64,000 nt of DNA from Notamacropus eugenii. Lineage: Eukaryota; Chordata; Mammalia; Diprotodontia; Macropodidae. Positions within the stretch are counted from its first letter, which is position 1. Each line of letters opens with the position of its first letter. Below, in pieces: positions 42,721-54,300 of the stretch. The notes under the pieces were generated by a model. That model did not search any database. It was not told the DNA's origin and was given only the letters and a program-made list of their open reading frames with translations. A program made the position numbers and the translations under genes. The DNA is taken from contig NC_092875.1 of NCBI RefSeq assembly GCF_028372415.1, positions 55,097,228-55,161,227 of the forward strand, written 5' to 3'.

Positions 42721-44265
42721 GTGAATTGCTGATTGTGTACGTAGAAAACATACTGGATAGGGGTTCAAAAGTCAGAGTGAGGAGTAGGGCATCTGTATTT
42801 CCCCTCAACAGGGTCACCTCCAAGATACAGAGTTCGAATTTAACTGAGTGGTAGTGTTCTATCTCTCAGAACTTAAAACTGCTAGTGTAAGAGCCAAATT
42901 CATCAAAAGGGTGGGGGTGTTAATACCCCACTTGTGACTTGATCCCATCCCCACATATATTATATAAACTTGGTGCAACCATATGCAGAAACTGTGAGAC
43001 TTAGGTAGCATTGGGGAAGAATATACCCCTTGCTAATGGAGCAGGGGAATGTCTATACAACTGTTCTTTTTAGAAAATATCCTCAGTAAAAGTTAATTGA
43101 CAGTAACTGGTTAAAAGAAAACATGGTGCTAATCAGTGGTGGACCACATTGGAAATGGGGGTTCCAGTTAATAACATTAGAAAAGAGACAACTCTAACTC
43201 CTTAGAATTATCCCTAGAACTCTGAAAGGGAGATGTGATCACCATCATGCCGGGAGTGAGCTGTCCTATGACACACAGCAACTACAGAAGTTTTCTGGTT
43301 CCTACGCATATTGGACAAAATGGTCAATCAGCATGTTAATTCTTTTTCTTTCTCCTTCCAAAGACAATAGAATATACATACAAGCTCCTCAGAGTTATTC
43401 CTCCCTTCTTTTGAACGCTTTACCAGCAATCAGATGAAGTGTCAGTAAAGCACTTTTTAACCCTTAAAGACTGTCATTATAAATGCTATTATTTTAGCAT
43501 GATTATACCATGAAGTCAAATTTGCTTCCTTGACACACAGGCCACCTTGCTCCTCATCTCTATTTTGTGCATTTATGTACAGATATATAAGCTCATGTGT
43601 TTTATTGCTGGTTCCTCCAGTGAATTCTGAGGACCTTTACCGCTGTTCTTCCATTGTAGCCATTCACTATGGTCTCTAGGCAGTTTTCTTCCTTCCCTTT
43701 CCTTTTTAGTTTAAAACCTTTTCAACTGAGTTTGCAAGATTCTATCCAATTACATTTTAAGCTGTGCTTGTTAAATATACTTCAACCATATGCAAAACGT
43801 TATTTCTAAATCTTAAGTTGTGGTCCAAAATCCAAATCTTGTTGCAAATACCATTTCCTTAACATAATATTCATTTTCCAAATATGCCTGTATAGTCTGA
43901 AATCTTTGCCTTGATTGGCAGTGGTGATGAAAACATCCGTTGTGGCCCCACAGTCTTCAGTTTGTGGCCTGGGACTTCATAATCTTTAGGAATACTTTCT
44001 AGATTCCTTTTGGAAGCGTCATGTGTGGCCACAGGAGTCACTCTAAATGGGCAGTAGTCATGGATTTAACAAGCTGGGGGAACTTCCCCAGGAAGACAAC
44101 AGACCCTTCTATTGCTTCTGCAAGAAAAATAAATATGGCTACCTTGGCGCCTCTCAGTGGGAGAGACGAATCACCACGGCTCATATAGCTGGTGCATACC
44201 ATCATTTTTTGAGGAACAAAAAGTTGCTTCCTTCTGAGTTAGTTCAGTGAACTTCAATCCAAAGA
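42720..44265. other. Intergenic, AT-rich, unassigned
   Basis: No gene, RNA or clearly named repeat recognised. Confidence 0.4.
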
Positions 44266-44269
44266 GCAT

Positions 44270-44600
44270 TTAGTAATAGTAGGAGTAGGACTAATAGCAG
44301 CAGCAGCTAACATTTATGTAGTGCCTACTATGTGCAGGGACTATGCCACATGCTTTACAAATACAATTTCATTTTATCCTCAAAAGAATTGGTGCTATTA
44401 TCCCATTTTACAGATGAAGAAACTGAAGCAGAGCTACTGTCTTAGGGCAGATTTATCAATGCCTACTAAATGCAACATTGTTAGGTACTGGGGATACAAT
44501 GACAAAAAATGAAAAACAGTCCCTGCCTCAAGGAACTTACATTTCACTGAAGTGGGGGAAGGATATAATATGTAAATAGACAAATAATTACATGTAACTG
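44270..44600 (-). repeat. MIR SINE followed by L2 3' tail
   Basis: MIR at about 44290-44440: GCTAACATTTATGTAGTGCCTACTATGTGC and TTATCCCATTTTACAGATGAAGAAACTG. L2-type at about 44446-44600: TGCCTACTAAATGCAACATTG, CCCTGCCTCAAGGAACTTACATTTC. Confidence 0.8.
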
Positions 44601-45115
44601 GACCTGTCCAGTGGGACCCCATCCTCAGAGAATGTACTTTGTGCTTAATCTGCTTCTAGTCCATAAAAGGCTAGGAAGTCTGCTCCTGGAAAGGTGTATG
44701 TGATGACTGTAAACATAAGGGCCTAGCTCTTTTGCCAGGCTGAGAGGAGAATCCTTTTGATTGGCTGATTCAGAACTGAGAATACATTTGAAAGGCATTG
44801 GAATTTCTTTCCTTCCTGGTTGGGGTTCAAGCAAGGAGGATGAGCTGCTATAGTCCTTCTGGGTTAGGGAAAGGCTTTCGGGCCTTCTGAGATAATCAGT
44901 GGTTGCACAGGATTCCTGCTTCCAGCTGCCTAGAGGCCTGCAGATACAGGCCTCTGGTTCTTACCTTCTGAGCTTCAAAAGGTTGGAATACCAGAAGTAC
45001 AGAAGCTGGTCAGTGGTGGGATTTATAGGAAACTCAACACTGTCCAGTAACATAACAGGTGACCTTGATAAGTGGTAGAACTAAACTGAATCACAAGATA
45101 TAAGCCAGAAGGTAC
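44600..45115. other. Intergenic, unassigned
   Basis: No feature recognised. Confidence 0.4.
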
Positions 45116-45270
45116 TTTAACCCAAGCCACACTCCTGAACCACCCCACCTCAAGTCCCTTACTTTACAGATGAAGAAAAACCCACAGAAAGGTCTCACCC
45201 AGACACAAAGGACAGTATCTAAGGGCGAGATTCAAGAATCCAGTGTTCTCTCCCTTACACAAAGCTGTCG
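45115..45270 (-). repeat. MIR-type SINE fragment
   Basis: AAGCCACACTCCTGAACC, CCCTTACTTTACAGATGAAG and CACAGAAAGGTCTCACCCAGAC. Confidence 0.5.
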
Positions 45271-45354
45271 TCTCCAAGGTCATGGGTCAATAATCCGTAG
45301 GTCAAGTGGAGGCTGATAGCCACTTGAAGAACTATGAAGAAAATTCTTACTTTA

Positions 45355-45600
45355 AATGAGGTAGATAGGTGGCTCAGTTGATAAAGAGTGCTGGGCCTTG
45401 CAGTCAGGAAACCTCAAATTCAAATTTGGCCTGACATTTAATATGTGACCCTGGGCACTTAACCTCTGTTTGCCTTAATTCACTAGAGAAGGAAATGACA
45501 AACCGCTCCAGTATCTTTGCCAAGAAAAACCCGTGGACAGCACTGGCATCCTACATCTACTGGGTCACAAAGAACTGATCATAACTGAACAACACAACAT
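45355..45600 (+). repeat. WSINE1/MAR-type SINE
   Basis: AGATAGGTGGCTCAGTTGATAAAGAG, GCAGTCAGGAAACCTCAAATTC, AAATGACAAACCGCTCCAGTATC and the tail CTGGGTCACAAAGAACTG with CTGAACAACACAACA. Confidence 0.85.
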
Positions 45601-47720
45601 GATTGACTCCTAAGGCCCCTTCCACTCAAAAGATATTTGATAAGGCTCTCACAAACTTGTACTCCCATCCCCATCTTGTCCAGTCCATGTGGGCCCTTCC
45701 TCGTCCCCAAGCCCCAGGCTGACAAGCAGCATTCTCTGGCAGCCTGTCTCAGGCCTCTTTTGTTCTAGGGTCCTCATGTACTTAGTAAGCACAGCAAGGC
45801 CACATAATGCCCACTTAGCCTGGTACTCAGTGGCCTCCTACCAGTCCCTTCAAAAGCCAATTAACCTTTGTACCACCGTGGTATGAAGTGAAAAGAACAC
45901 TACACGAAAGGGTCAGGACACTAAGGCTCTAGGCCCAGCTCAGCCACTGACTCATGGCGTGACTAACTTCGGGAAAGTTAATTTACTTCCCTTGTCTTTG
46001 CTTTTTTTTTTTTTAACCTGACCTTCAAAGGTCTCTTCTCTGATATTGTACAAAGAGGCAATCAGTATTTCCCAAAGGAGCCATGTGCTCTGGCTTCCCC
46101 AACAGAGAGGTGAACCTTCATGGTACTGGGGATGGAAGGATGTCCCTAAGGAAGAAGACATCAGTCTTCTCATTTCATGGTAAGAATCAAACAAAGAGCC
46201 ACAGTCATAAGGTTTTCAGAAATGTCTGCTGCTCATATCAGGGACCAATCTGACGCACACCCGTTGAGGTCACAGGAACGAGTGCTTGCAAAATAAGGGA
46301 CCTTTTCTCTTCCTTGGTGCTTCTGGCTTCTGAGCCTGTCTTCTGGGGGCCTTTGCTGCCTGGAACACATAGATTACCTGGTGAGATGGAGTGAAGTACA
46401 GAGAGACTCACAGAAAGGACAGCTGGAGCGCTAGCAGCAGTAGCAGCAGTGGGGATGGTAGCAGGCTGAGGTAGAAAGAGCAAAAGATTTCAAAACCAAG
46501 TACTGTTACTTAATGCCTGGATGGCCAAGGGAGAGTTATTTTGCTTCTTTGACTAAATTCCCTCGTCTCTGAAACTAAGATAATTCTAACAGTGCTGGTG
46601 TGAGGAAAGTGCCAAAGAAATATGGAGATCATCAAGCCTCATCTCTAGTCTTCACCAGCTCTAAACCCCATGATCCTAAGTCATGGTGCAGAAGGAGGAG
46701 TCCCTACTTGGAGCATCAGGGGACAGATGGACCCAATTCTGGCTCTGCTTCTCCCCGTGTGCTCTGGGGCAAGTCTCTTGTTCCTCAAGGCCCTCACCTA
46801 TAAAGTGACAGAGCTGGACAACATGATCTCAGGTCCCTTTCGGCTCACCCATTCCATGGGATCTTATATACCATGTTCCATTTAACTGGCTACATTCTGT
46901 GGGTCCTCCCACCCTGACACTTTACATTCCAAGAACCTTATGACTAGATTTGATGCCCATATGGGGAGCTTTGTGGATAGGTTGGAAAAGTGAGGTTTCC
47001 ATCTGGAAACAGAAGGCAGCAAGATTAGCCCCAGAGCAGCAGGATGCATCACCCTCCCCTCTCTACACTGACCTGGGAAGGTGGAGAAAGACTTGCCTCA
47101 TCCAAAAATCAGGCCAAGGAAGGAGGCTTCGGGTCAGCAGGGCTGTAACAAAACATGACCATCACACAGGCCAAAAAAACCAAACCAACCCAACAAAGCT
47201 CCATCTCTTCTCCTCCCCTCCCAGGAAGGAATCCAGAAAGAGTCAAATCCAAATTCAAAGTTGCTACAAGAGCTCTGCACGCCAAGACTTTTAAGAGGTA
47301 CATAAATATGCGTACATATTGACTCATCTGTGACTTCGGCAGAAACAGAGATACATATGCTGGTCAACTCCGGGCCAAGCACTTGTCCTAAGCCTCAGTC
47401 TCTCCATTTGTAAAATGAAGGGGTTCGATGGGATGATGTATCTAATGCTCTCTCTCCACTGACATTCTCTGATTCTGCGACTATAACTATCTCTCTGCAA
47501 GAACCAACTTGGGAAATTATGGTCCAGAGGCTTGGCCTTAACCATGTCAGGTTAGGGCAGTGCTAGAATCAGAACCCAGGTCTTCCTGACTCCCAATATT
47601 CTTTCTGATACAATGAACTTAGTTGGAAAAGTAGGTCTAAATCCTGTAAAAACCAACACATTGGAGCAACATAGGGAAGACAGTTAAGTAAGCTCTCTGA
47701 ATAGAAACGAGGCTTGTCAT
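45600..47720. other. Intergenic between UNC13A and BORCS8, mostly unassigned
   Basis: A MIR-like fragment is seen at about 46490-46870 (TAAGTCATGG... AAGTCTCTTGTTCC) and MIR pieces at about 47395-47620 (CAGTCTCTCCATTTGTAAAATG). No MADS-box coding sequence of MEF2B was found on either strand. Confidence 0.5.
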
Positions 47721-47737
47721 TTTGCCAGCAGATAGTT

Positions 47738-47743
47738 TTTATT
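47738..47743 (-). terminator. BORCS8: Candidate BORCS8 polyadenylation signal
   Basis: TTTATT on the plus strand reads AATAAA on the minus strand, about 520 bases beyond the BORCS8 stop. It is the first good signal after the stop. Confidence 0.6.
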
Positions 47744-48262
47744 TGATTCCTTCAAACTGGCCTTCCCAGAAGGAACAGGAAGGAACCAATAGCAGCCTTA
47801 GTCCTTTAGCAACCTGGGTCAAGAGGCAGCAATAGGGAACTCAGACATTTTTGGGGTGCAGGGGGAGGAGTGGGAAGTATTTCACAATGCTTCCTAGAAC
47901 CACCAATCCAGAAAAGGCTCCCAGAAGCATCCAAAAAAGGAGGCTGTTGCAGGTTTAAAGCATAACTTATTCAGATTAGCTAACGGTGAAAAATAACAAA
48001 AAGGGGGGCGGGGAGGCTACATATTAGCCAAAAATATTCTTCCAGACATATGAAAGTAAGCTATTTTCATTTCAATATCTGAAAACTTTACCTGTATTTT
48101 TGCCCAGTGAAGACTAACACAAGCAATGGGAGGTTTTCTGCATTGCTTTGGGCAGCCCTGTTCTTAATTCAGCTAGCTTATGGGTTCATGCACTCTTGCC
48201 TAAGACAGCCCTGGTGGGCAATGGATCTTTAGATAATACAGCACGATGTCCACTCTCAGCAG

Positions 48263-48374
48263 CTACCTTCGACCCTGAGCAGAATTCAGCTGGTCCTTGA
48301 TGCTGATGGCCTGTTTCAGCAAGCCCTCAATGCTCCGAAAATGAACACTGCTATCCATCAAGTTCTTCACAGCA
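48263..48374 (-). CDS. BORCS8: BORCS8 coding exon 4 and stop
   Basis: Encodes SAVKNLMDSSVHFRSIEGLL then KQAISIKDQLNSAQGRR and TAG (48265-48263). The acceptor is CCTGTATTTCAG. Confidence 0.95.
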
Positions 48375-51300
48375 CTGAAATACAGGGAGGGATGGAGAGG
48401 AGAACAAGAAAGGCAGTTACCAGAGTCTGTCTGTCCCACAACCACCAATGCAACATGCGGGATGGGTATGGTAAGAAGTCAGTTAGTGCCTGGCAAAGGG
48501 CTCTAAGGCTGCTCTCAGCTTAAGGGAGGATCCATCCATGTGCCTGCTGTGTTAAGGATGAGCACAGGACTTGGGGGTTGTCTCTTCTGGAGTGCCTTCC
48601 CTGATCCTCCCCCATCCTCCTGGCTCTCTTTTGCCCCTGATTTGTGTGATACTTATCTGTAGAATATAAGCTCCTTGAGGGAAGGGAACTGGGTTACTTT
48701 AAAATCTTTGTAGTCGAAGCACCCAGCACAACCACCTGCATGTAAAAATTACTTGAAATAAACAAATATGAGTGGCTAAAATTATGTCCAGCCTAATTCT
48801 GGGGTAGCAACACAATAACTTTACTGACGTGAACTGAGAGCCAGATTCCATCTCCAATATGTAGTGCAGGACATGGAGAAGAATGAATCATCACATGGAC
48901 TGTACACTGAAAGTAACCTGGGTGATGAGTTCTGGGGCCAGGTACAGAAGGAGTCCCTTCTAGGGGGAACAATTATCCTTTCCTCCTCAATGCCGAGATC
49001 AAATTCTGTTTGCAAATGCAGAAAGAAGTTAAAATTAGGCTCCTGAGTTTACCTGCAAGCATACTCCACTGTATAGATGGCTCCCTGGCTCTGTTCCTCC
49101 CAGTTCTGCATGTCAGACTGAAAAAAAATGCTGGAGATTATTCAATGAAAGCCTTTCCTTCTTTTTTTTCCCCAGAGGGAGTAGGGAGAGAGAAAGGGTT
49201 GATCAAAATTTATATTTTCGACAGAATAATAGTATGCTGTAATGGAAAGAGAATTGGCCTGAGAACCTGAAGATCAGGGATCCAGTCTCAGCTCCACTAC
49301 TCTTGTTGAACTACTGGACCAAAAACCTTCAGTGTGACTAGACAGGTGACGTCTATTCTGTGGCCCCTTCCAGCATCATCATTCTGTAACTGGTTTATGC
49401 TAAGACACATCAAGTTTTCTTAGACCTGGATCTTCTCCTTAAGAACAATGGGATAAAGACAGATTGAAGTGCTACAATTAATTTGTTGTAGTTGGTCTAA
49501 TATTGAAGAAAACTTGCTTTGACTTTGGTGACTAGATTGTTATAAAAATCCCATGGAGGAGGCACCCCCAATCTCCCCTAAATCAATTACAAACCTCAGG
49601 AAGTACAAATTAGATACAAGAAGGCATGAGATTTTTTGAGTCCATGTGACCTGAGAGGAGTTGGAAAGCTAAAGTTTACCACAGCAAGGGTCTTATTTTT
49701 GCCTAGTTAAAGCAAAAAAGTTGTTTCCCAGGGAAGACATTAAATGTCATATGTTTTGAAAATTTAAAAATCTATTCTTTTGCTTTCTACCACTACCATC
49801 TTTTTCTATTTCTTGAAGCTTTCAGGTACATAATTAGAAAGGGATAGGTTTACACGAAACATCTTAAAGCATCCATCAACACCTCTGAAAGATAATTATT
49901 TTCACTTAGGTCCTACTCTAATGACACTTAGACTCTGAAAAGATTTAGCGTCAAATACCACCTCTGACATGTACATACTATATAATTATGAGCACATCAC
50001 TTAAGATCTCTGAGCCTCAGAGCTAATATTTCTTATGATACCCACCTCACAGGGTGGTTCCAAGAATCCAATCGGAGAGTATTTTTTAATCCTTAAAACA
50101 TTACTGAAATGTCTGTTGTCGTTATTATTCATGTGACACAAGAATGCCCCTGATTGTTGGGAGAGCATAAATTCTGACAAGTCCTCCCAAGACAGAGCCA
50201 TGCTCAGCTCATCTTCTATTAAGTCAAAGAGGAACTGCAATCCAATGCTGGTGGAGGGAAATCCTTGAGGCAATCATTTATGTTACTATGGCATTTTAAG
50301 GTTTCCAAAGAAGGAAATGGGTACAGCTTGTGCTCTAAAGCTAGCTAATGATTGGCAGTTAATACACCAACAATAAAATGAAAAGTCCTTGTTAATTTCC
50401 TAAGAACTCTGGCTACCAAGGACAGTCAAGGACAGCTAGGCTGACAGCATCCTTGGAGAGCCCCGCTGTAAATCCTGATCATAGTTTCTAAGTTAGAGAC
50501 AGAGGTTTTGAAATAGTCATTTTCAAATTAAAACCAGACTGACGAGAGCATAGAGAGCTTTGACTTTTCTCTCACATAATTCTTTGCTCACAAAGTCAAC
50601 AGAAACAAGTAACTTGCTATATGACCCTGAGGAAGTCACTTCCCTTCTCTGGGACTCAGTTTCCTCCACTACATTTTTAGAGAAGGGTGAACTACATGAC
50701 TTTCAAGATGCTCTAAGTCTCCAGGTCTGAAGGTCTATTATCTTTAAGACCTTTTGAGATCAGATCAAATAGCAACTCCTCCTGGGAGTTTTCTCGGACC
50801 TGCTCAGCTGGAAGTGAATTACCTTCTCCTGGAAACTCCCAGAAGTCCACACATTCCCTTAGGGCAGGACTTCTTAAACTTTTTCCACTCTTGACCCATA
50901 TGGGTGGGGTTGAGACCCACAATTCAAGAAGCACTGTCAGAGGATTTAACTCACCCGACCTTAGTTATAGTATGCTAGATTTCAGACAACTACCTATATT
51001 TACAGCATCCCCTGACCCTACTAGTGTGATAAACCAACCTAAAGAGAAAACAAAGTTAATCTGGCACAGTGATTTGTTCTGATATTCTTAATTTCCAAAG
51101 ATCCCCTCCAGCTCTGAAGCACAATATAATAGAAAGAACACTAGTCTTTGGAGCCAGAATTTGAACTCAGGTTTCTCCTGACTCAAATTTCTAGAAGGAA
51201 TCTTTATAAGTTATTGAATTCAACCCTTTTATTTTGATAGGCAAGTAAACTAAGGAACAGAAAGGTTAAGTAACAGAGCTAAAAGGACGTATAGTGTCTA

Positions 51301-54300
51301 ACCCACCCCCTCTCTGCTTCTTACCCCTCCCCACCAACTTTCTCTCTCCTTCCCTCCGTGTCTCTTTCCCTTCTCCTCATCTTCATTCTCCCTCCCTATT
51401 TCCCTTCTTCCCTGTCTCCATCTCTCTTCCTGCCCCTCCATCTGTCTGTCTTTGTCCCTCCACCATCCCAGATTATTTTAACAGCCTAATTGATCTCCTT
51501 GCCCAGGGGTCTGCAAACTACTAGGCCAAATTCAGCTGGATTCCTGTTTTTGTATGACCAGTGAGCTGAGAAAGATCTCTTCATTTTTAAATGGTTAAAA
51601 AAAAATCAAAAGAAGGATACTTTGCAATGTGAAAATTACACAAAATTCTAATTGCAGTGTCTATGAATTTAATTTTCTTGGCACACAGCCAGAATGGTTA
51701 ATTTGTGTACTGTCTGACAACAGAGTCCAGCATTTGGGACAGAGACCATATGTGTCACTGTTACTGCCTTGTCCTTCATTTTCGAAGAGGACCAAAATGA
51801 CATCACCATTGCAAAGTGAAGTTTCAGTGTGTCTGACCGTGGCTGATCAGACCAATACGAGCTCGGAATGCTCTACCATAGGTTGGGCACAGATAGTCCG
51901 TGTGAATATTTGGGGTGGTTACTCCAAATTTGCGCACTCACCGCATTACACACTGCAGGAATACAGTTACATCTCAACAGGGTTTCAAATGCCCCATGTA
52001 TTGTCAAAGTGGGACATTTAAAAAAATTACCAGCACATCCCCATGACATCAAAGCATGAAGAAAAAAAAGTTGTCTTAGGAGTTTTTGAGCTCAGGGACA
52101 ATACTGAAATTTTTCTGAATAAAAAGAACTGCCTTCAATCACTATTACTGACCACTGAATGGCTTTGGATATTAGCTTTTCTGTGTTTAGCTGTTTTGCA
52201 ATTGTGTCATGACTCTATTTGGTGTTTTCTTGGCAAAGGTACTAGAGCAGTTCACCATTTCCTTCTCCAGCTCATTTTACAGATGCAAACAAAGTGAAGT
52301 CACTTGTCCTGGGTCACACAACTAATGAGTGTCTAAGGCCAGATACGAACTGAGGCTTTATTATACCTTTTCTTGTTGGTGTTCAGTCACATCTGACTCT
52401 GTGACCTTTTTGGGGGGGAAAGAGATGTTGGCAACAAAGATACTGGAGTGGTTGGCCATTTCGTTTTACGGCTCATTTTACAGATGAAGAATTAGAAGCA
52501 TAGGGTTAAGTGACTTGCCCAGGGTCACACAGCTAGTAAGCATCTGAAGCCAGATTTGAACTCAGGAAGATTAATATTCCTGACTCTAGGTGCGGTGCTC
52601 TAACCACTGCACTGTCTAGCTGCCTCTACCTTTTGCTATAGACTTGATAATGCTTCTTAATGAAACCAACCTAAAATTACAATGCAAAACAGTGCTTCTA
52701 TGCAAAACTTAAACTGCAGTAAAGTTAATTCTACGACAACTAACATTGTTTGAACCACAAGTTATGTCAAGCTGCTTTATCCATTTCCTGGGCTGTCAAC
52801 ATTTAAAACAAGAAGGGAAATCTCCATTCCCACACAAATTGGCAGTGAATAGATTTTCTGAGCTCAAACAATGATTCCAGCAGCATTTTTTCAGACCTCA
52901 ATGCAAATGCAAAAAGAATTTCCATATTTCAAAGTCCATTTAACTGCAATTGAGGAGCCGCTACCTAACCTTCAATTGGTAGTGATTAATCTGCAGTATA
53001 ATGAGCTGCTAAAAGGCAAATATCAAGAGAAGGAGCTAACAGAATTCTAGAAAAGCTTTCCAAGTGATGAATATGCTCAAGTAAAATCACCTGCTCATGG
53101 ACTGATGTCAGCATCTGTACAAAAGGGCATTTTCAAAGATGAAACATGTAAAATCTCATTAAAGACCAGCATTAACAGATGAACATTTATAATTTTGATA
53201 GTAGAGAACACTAACTTTGAACCCAAATGAATCGAAATGTTATTCTCCCCTCCCATGCCCCTCTTCCCACAAAGTATTCCATTCTTTTCACAAGTAGACC
53301 TGGACTACAAAACGTTATACTCAATCGTTATATTTCATCACTTAAAAATTTATTTTCTCTTATTATTACCTACATAGTATTCTTGATTTTGCCTAAAATA
53401 CTATCTGGCCCTTTACAGAAAAGGTCTGCTGACTCCCTGTCCTGACCTCAAGTCCAACCTACTGCAAAAGCCATATGGAACTTGATCATGTGTCTCTCCT
53501 ACTCATCCTCTGCTGTTTCAAGAGATCCTCATCTGGGATCACATGTTGGTCCCCCTCCACCAGACTTTCCATCCTCTAGACATGGTCTGCCCAAGGTAGG
53601 GCATAGTATGCCATTAATACCCTCTTCTTTGTGAACACTTGAAGAGCGGCCTAATAGTATGGAAGGTTTTTAGCACTGCTACTTACTACAACTGAAGATT
53701 ACAGTTTATGTTCACTGTTTATCTCTCTCGCTTCCACCCCCATTCTTTACTTAGAGGATCAGAGACTGGAGTTGGATCTTTGAGCCCATTTTAGAGAGGA
53801 GAATAATGAGACAGAATCAGAATATGCTCAAGTCCTCTTACTGCAAATAGGTCATAGGTGATAATCAGTGAAAGGCTCAATGATCCTCTCCTAACATACT
53901 GTGGTTTCTCTTCTATCACACGGGGTGAAACTTTCTATTTATCACACCAACCTAAAAAGGGACCTTCTGAGGTTGTACTTAGTGACCCAAGATTGGCAGG
54001 CCCTTCCTTTCCTACCATGTTAAGCTTCTGCACAGTTTTCTTCTAATTTTAATCACTACAGACATTAGTATTTACAAAATCTCGCCAAAGTTACTAAGAT
54101 TGGTGTTGCTGGTGCTTTTCTTGCCGGTTTCCACTCACACAGAGGATTCTCTTCAAGCATCCTAATGCCCTCTGCACCTTGACAGAACCACTGATCATAA
54201 ACGAGGGATGAAGAGCTGAGAGAACAGGGAATTGGTGTAGACACCCCTCATTAAGGTACTCTGTTGAGCAGGGACTTTGGCTACTTAAAATGCCTGTTCA

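Larger units (their letters stand above)
51504..53439 (+). mobile_element. Fossil hAT (Charlie-type) DNA transposon with transposase remnant, ~1.9 kb
   Basis: The left terminus is CAGGGGTCTGCAAACTACT and the right terminus ends TTTACAGAAAAGGTCTGCTGACTCCCTG. These are inverted repeats of the hAT-Charlie kind. The flanks TCCTTGCC (51496-51503) and TCCTGACC (53440-53447) agree at 6 of 8 bases, as expected for an old hAT 8-bp duplication. Inside, plus-strand frames give LPNLQLVVINLQYNELLKGK, YQEKELTEF, FPSDEYAQVKS and FSKMKHVKSH...RPALTDEHL (from 53130), which match the dimerisation region of hAT transposases related to the domesticated part of GTF2IRD2. Stops and at least two frame changes show it is inactive. 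Later insertions lie at 51762-51935 and 52190-52625. Confidence 0.82.

Noticed and set aside
34443-47720. Search for MEF2B or another gene between UNC13A and BORCS8
   Set aside because: No MADS/MEF2 sequence or other protein family could be recognised in any frame; the long frames are short or repeat-derived.
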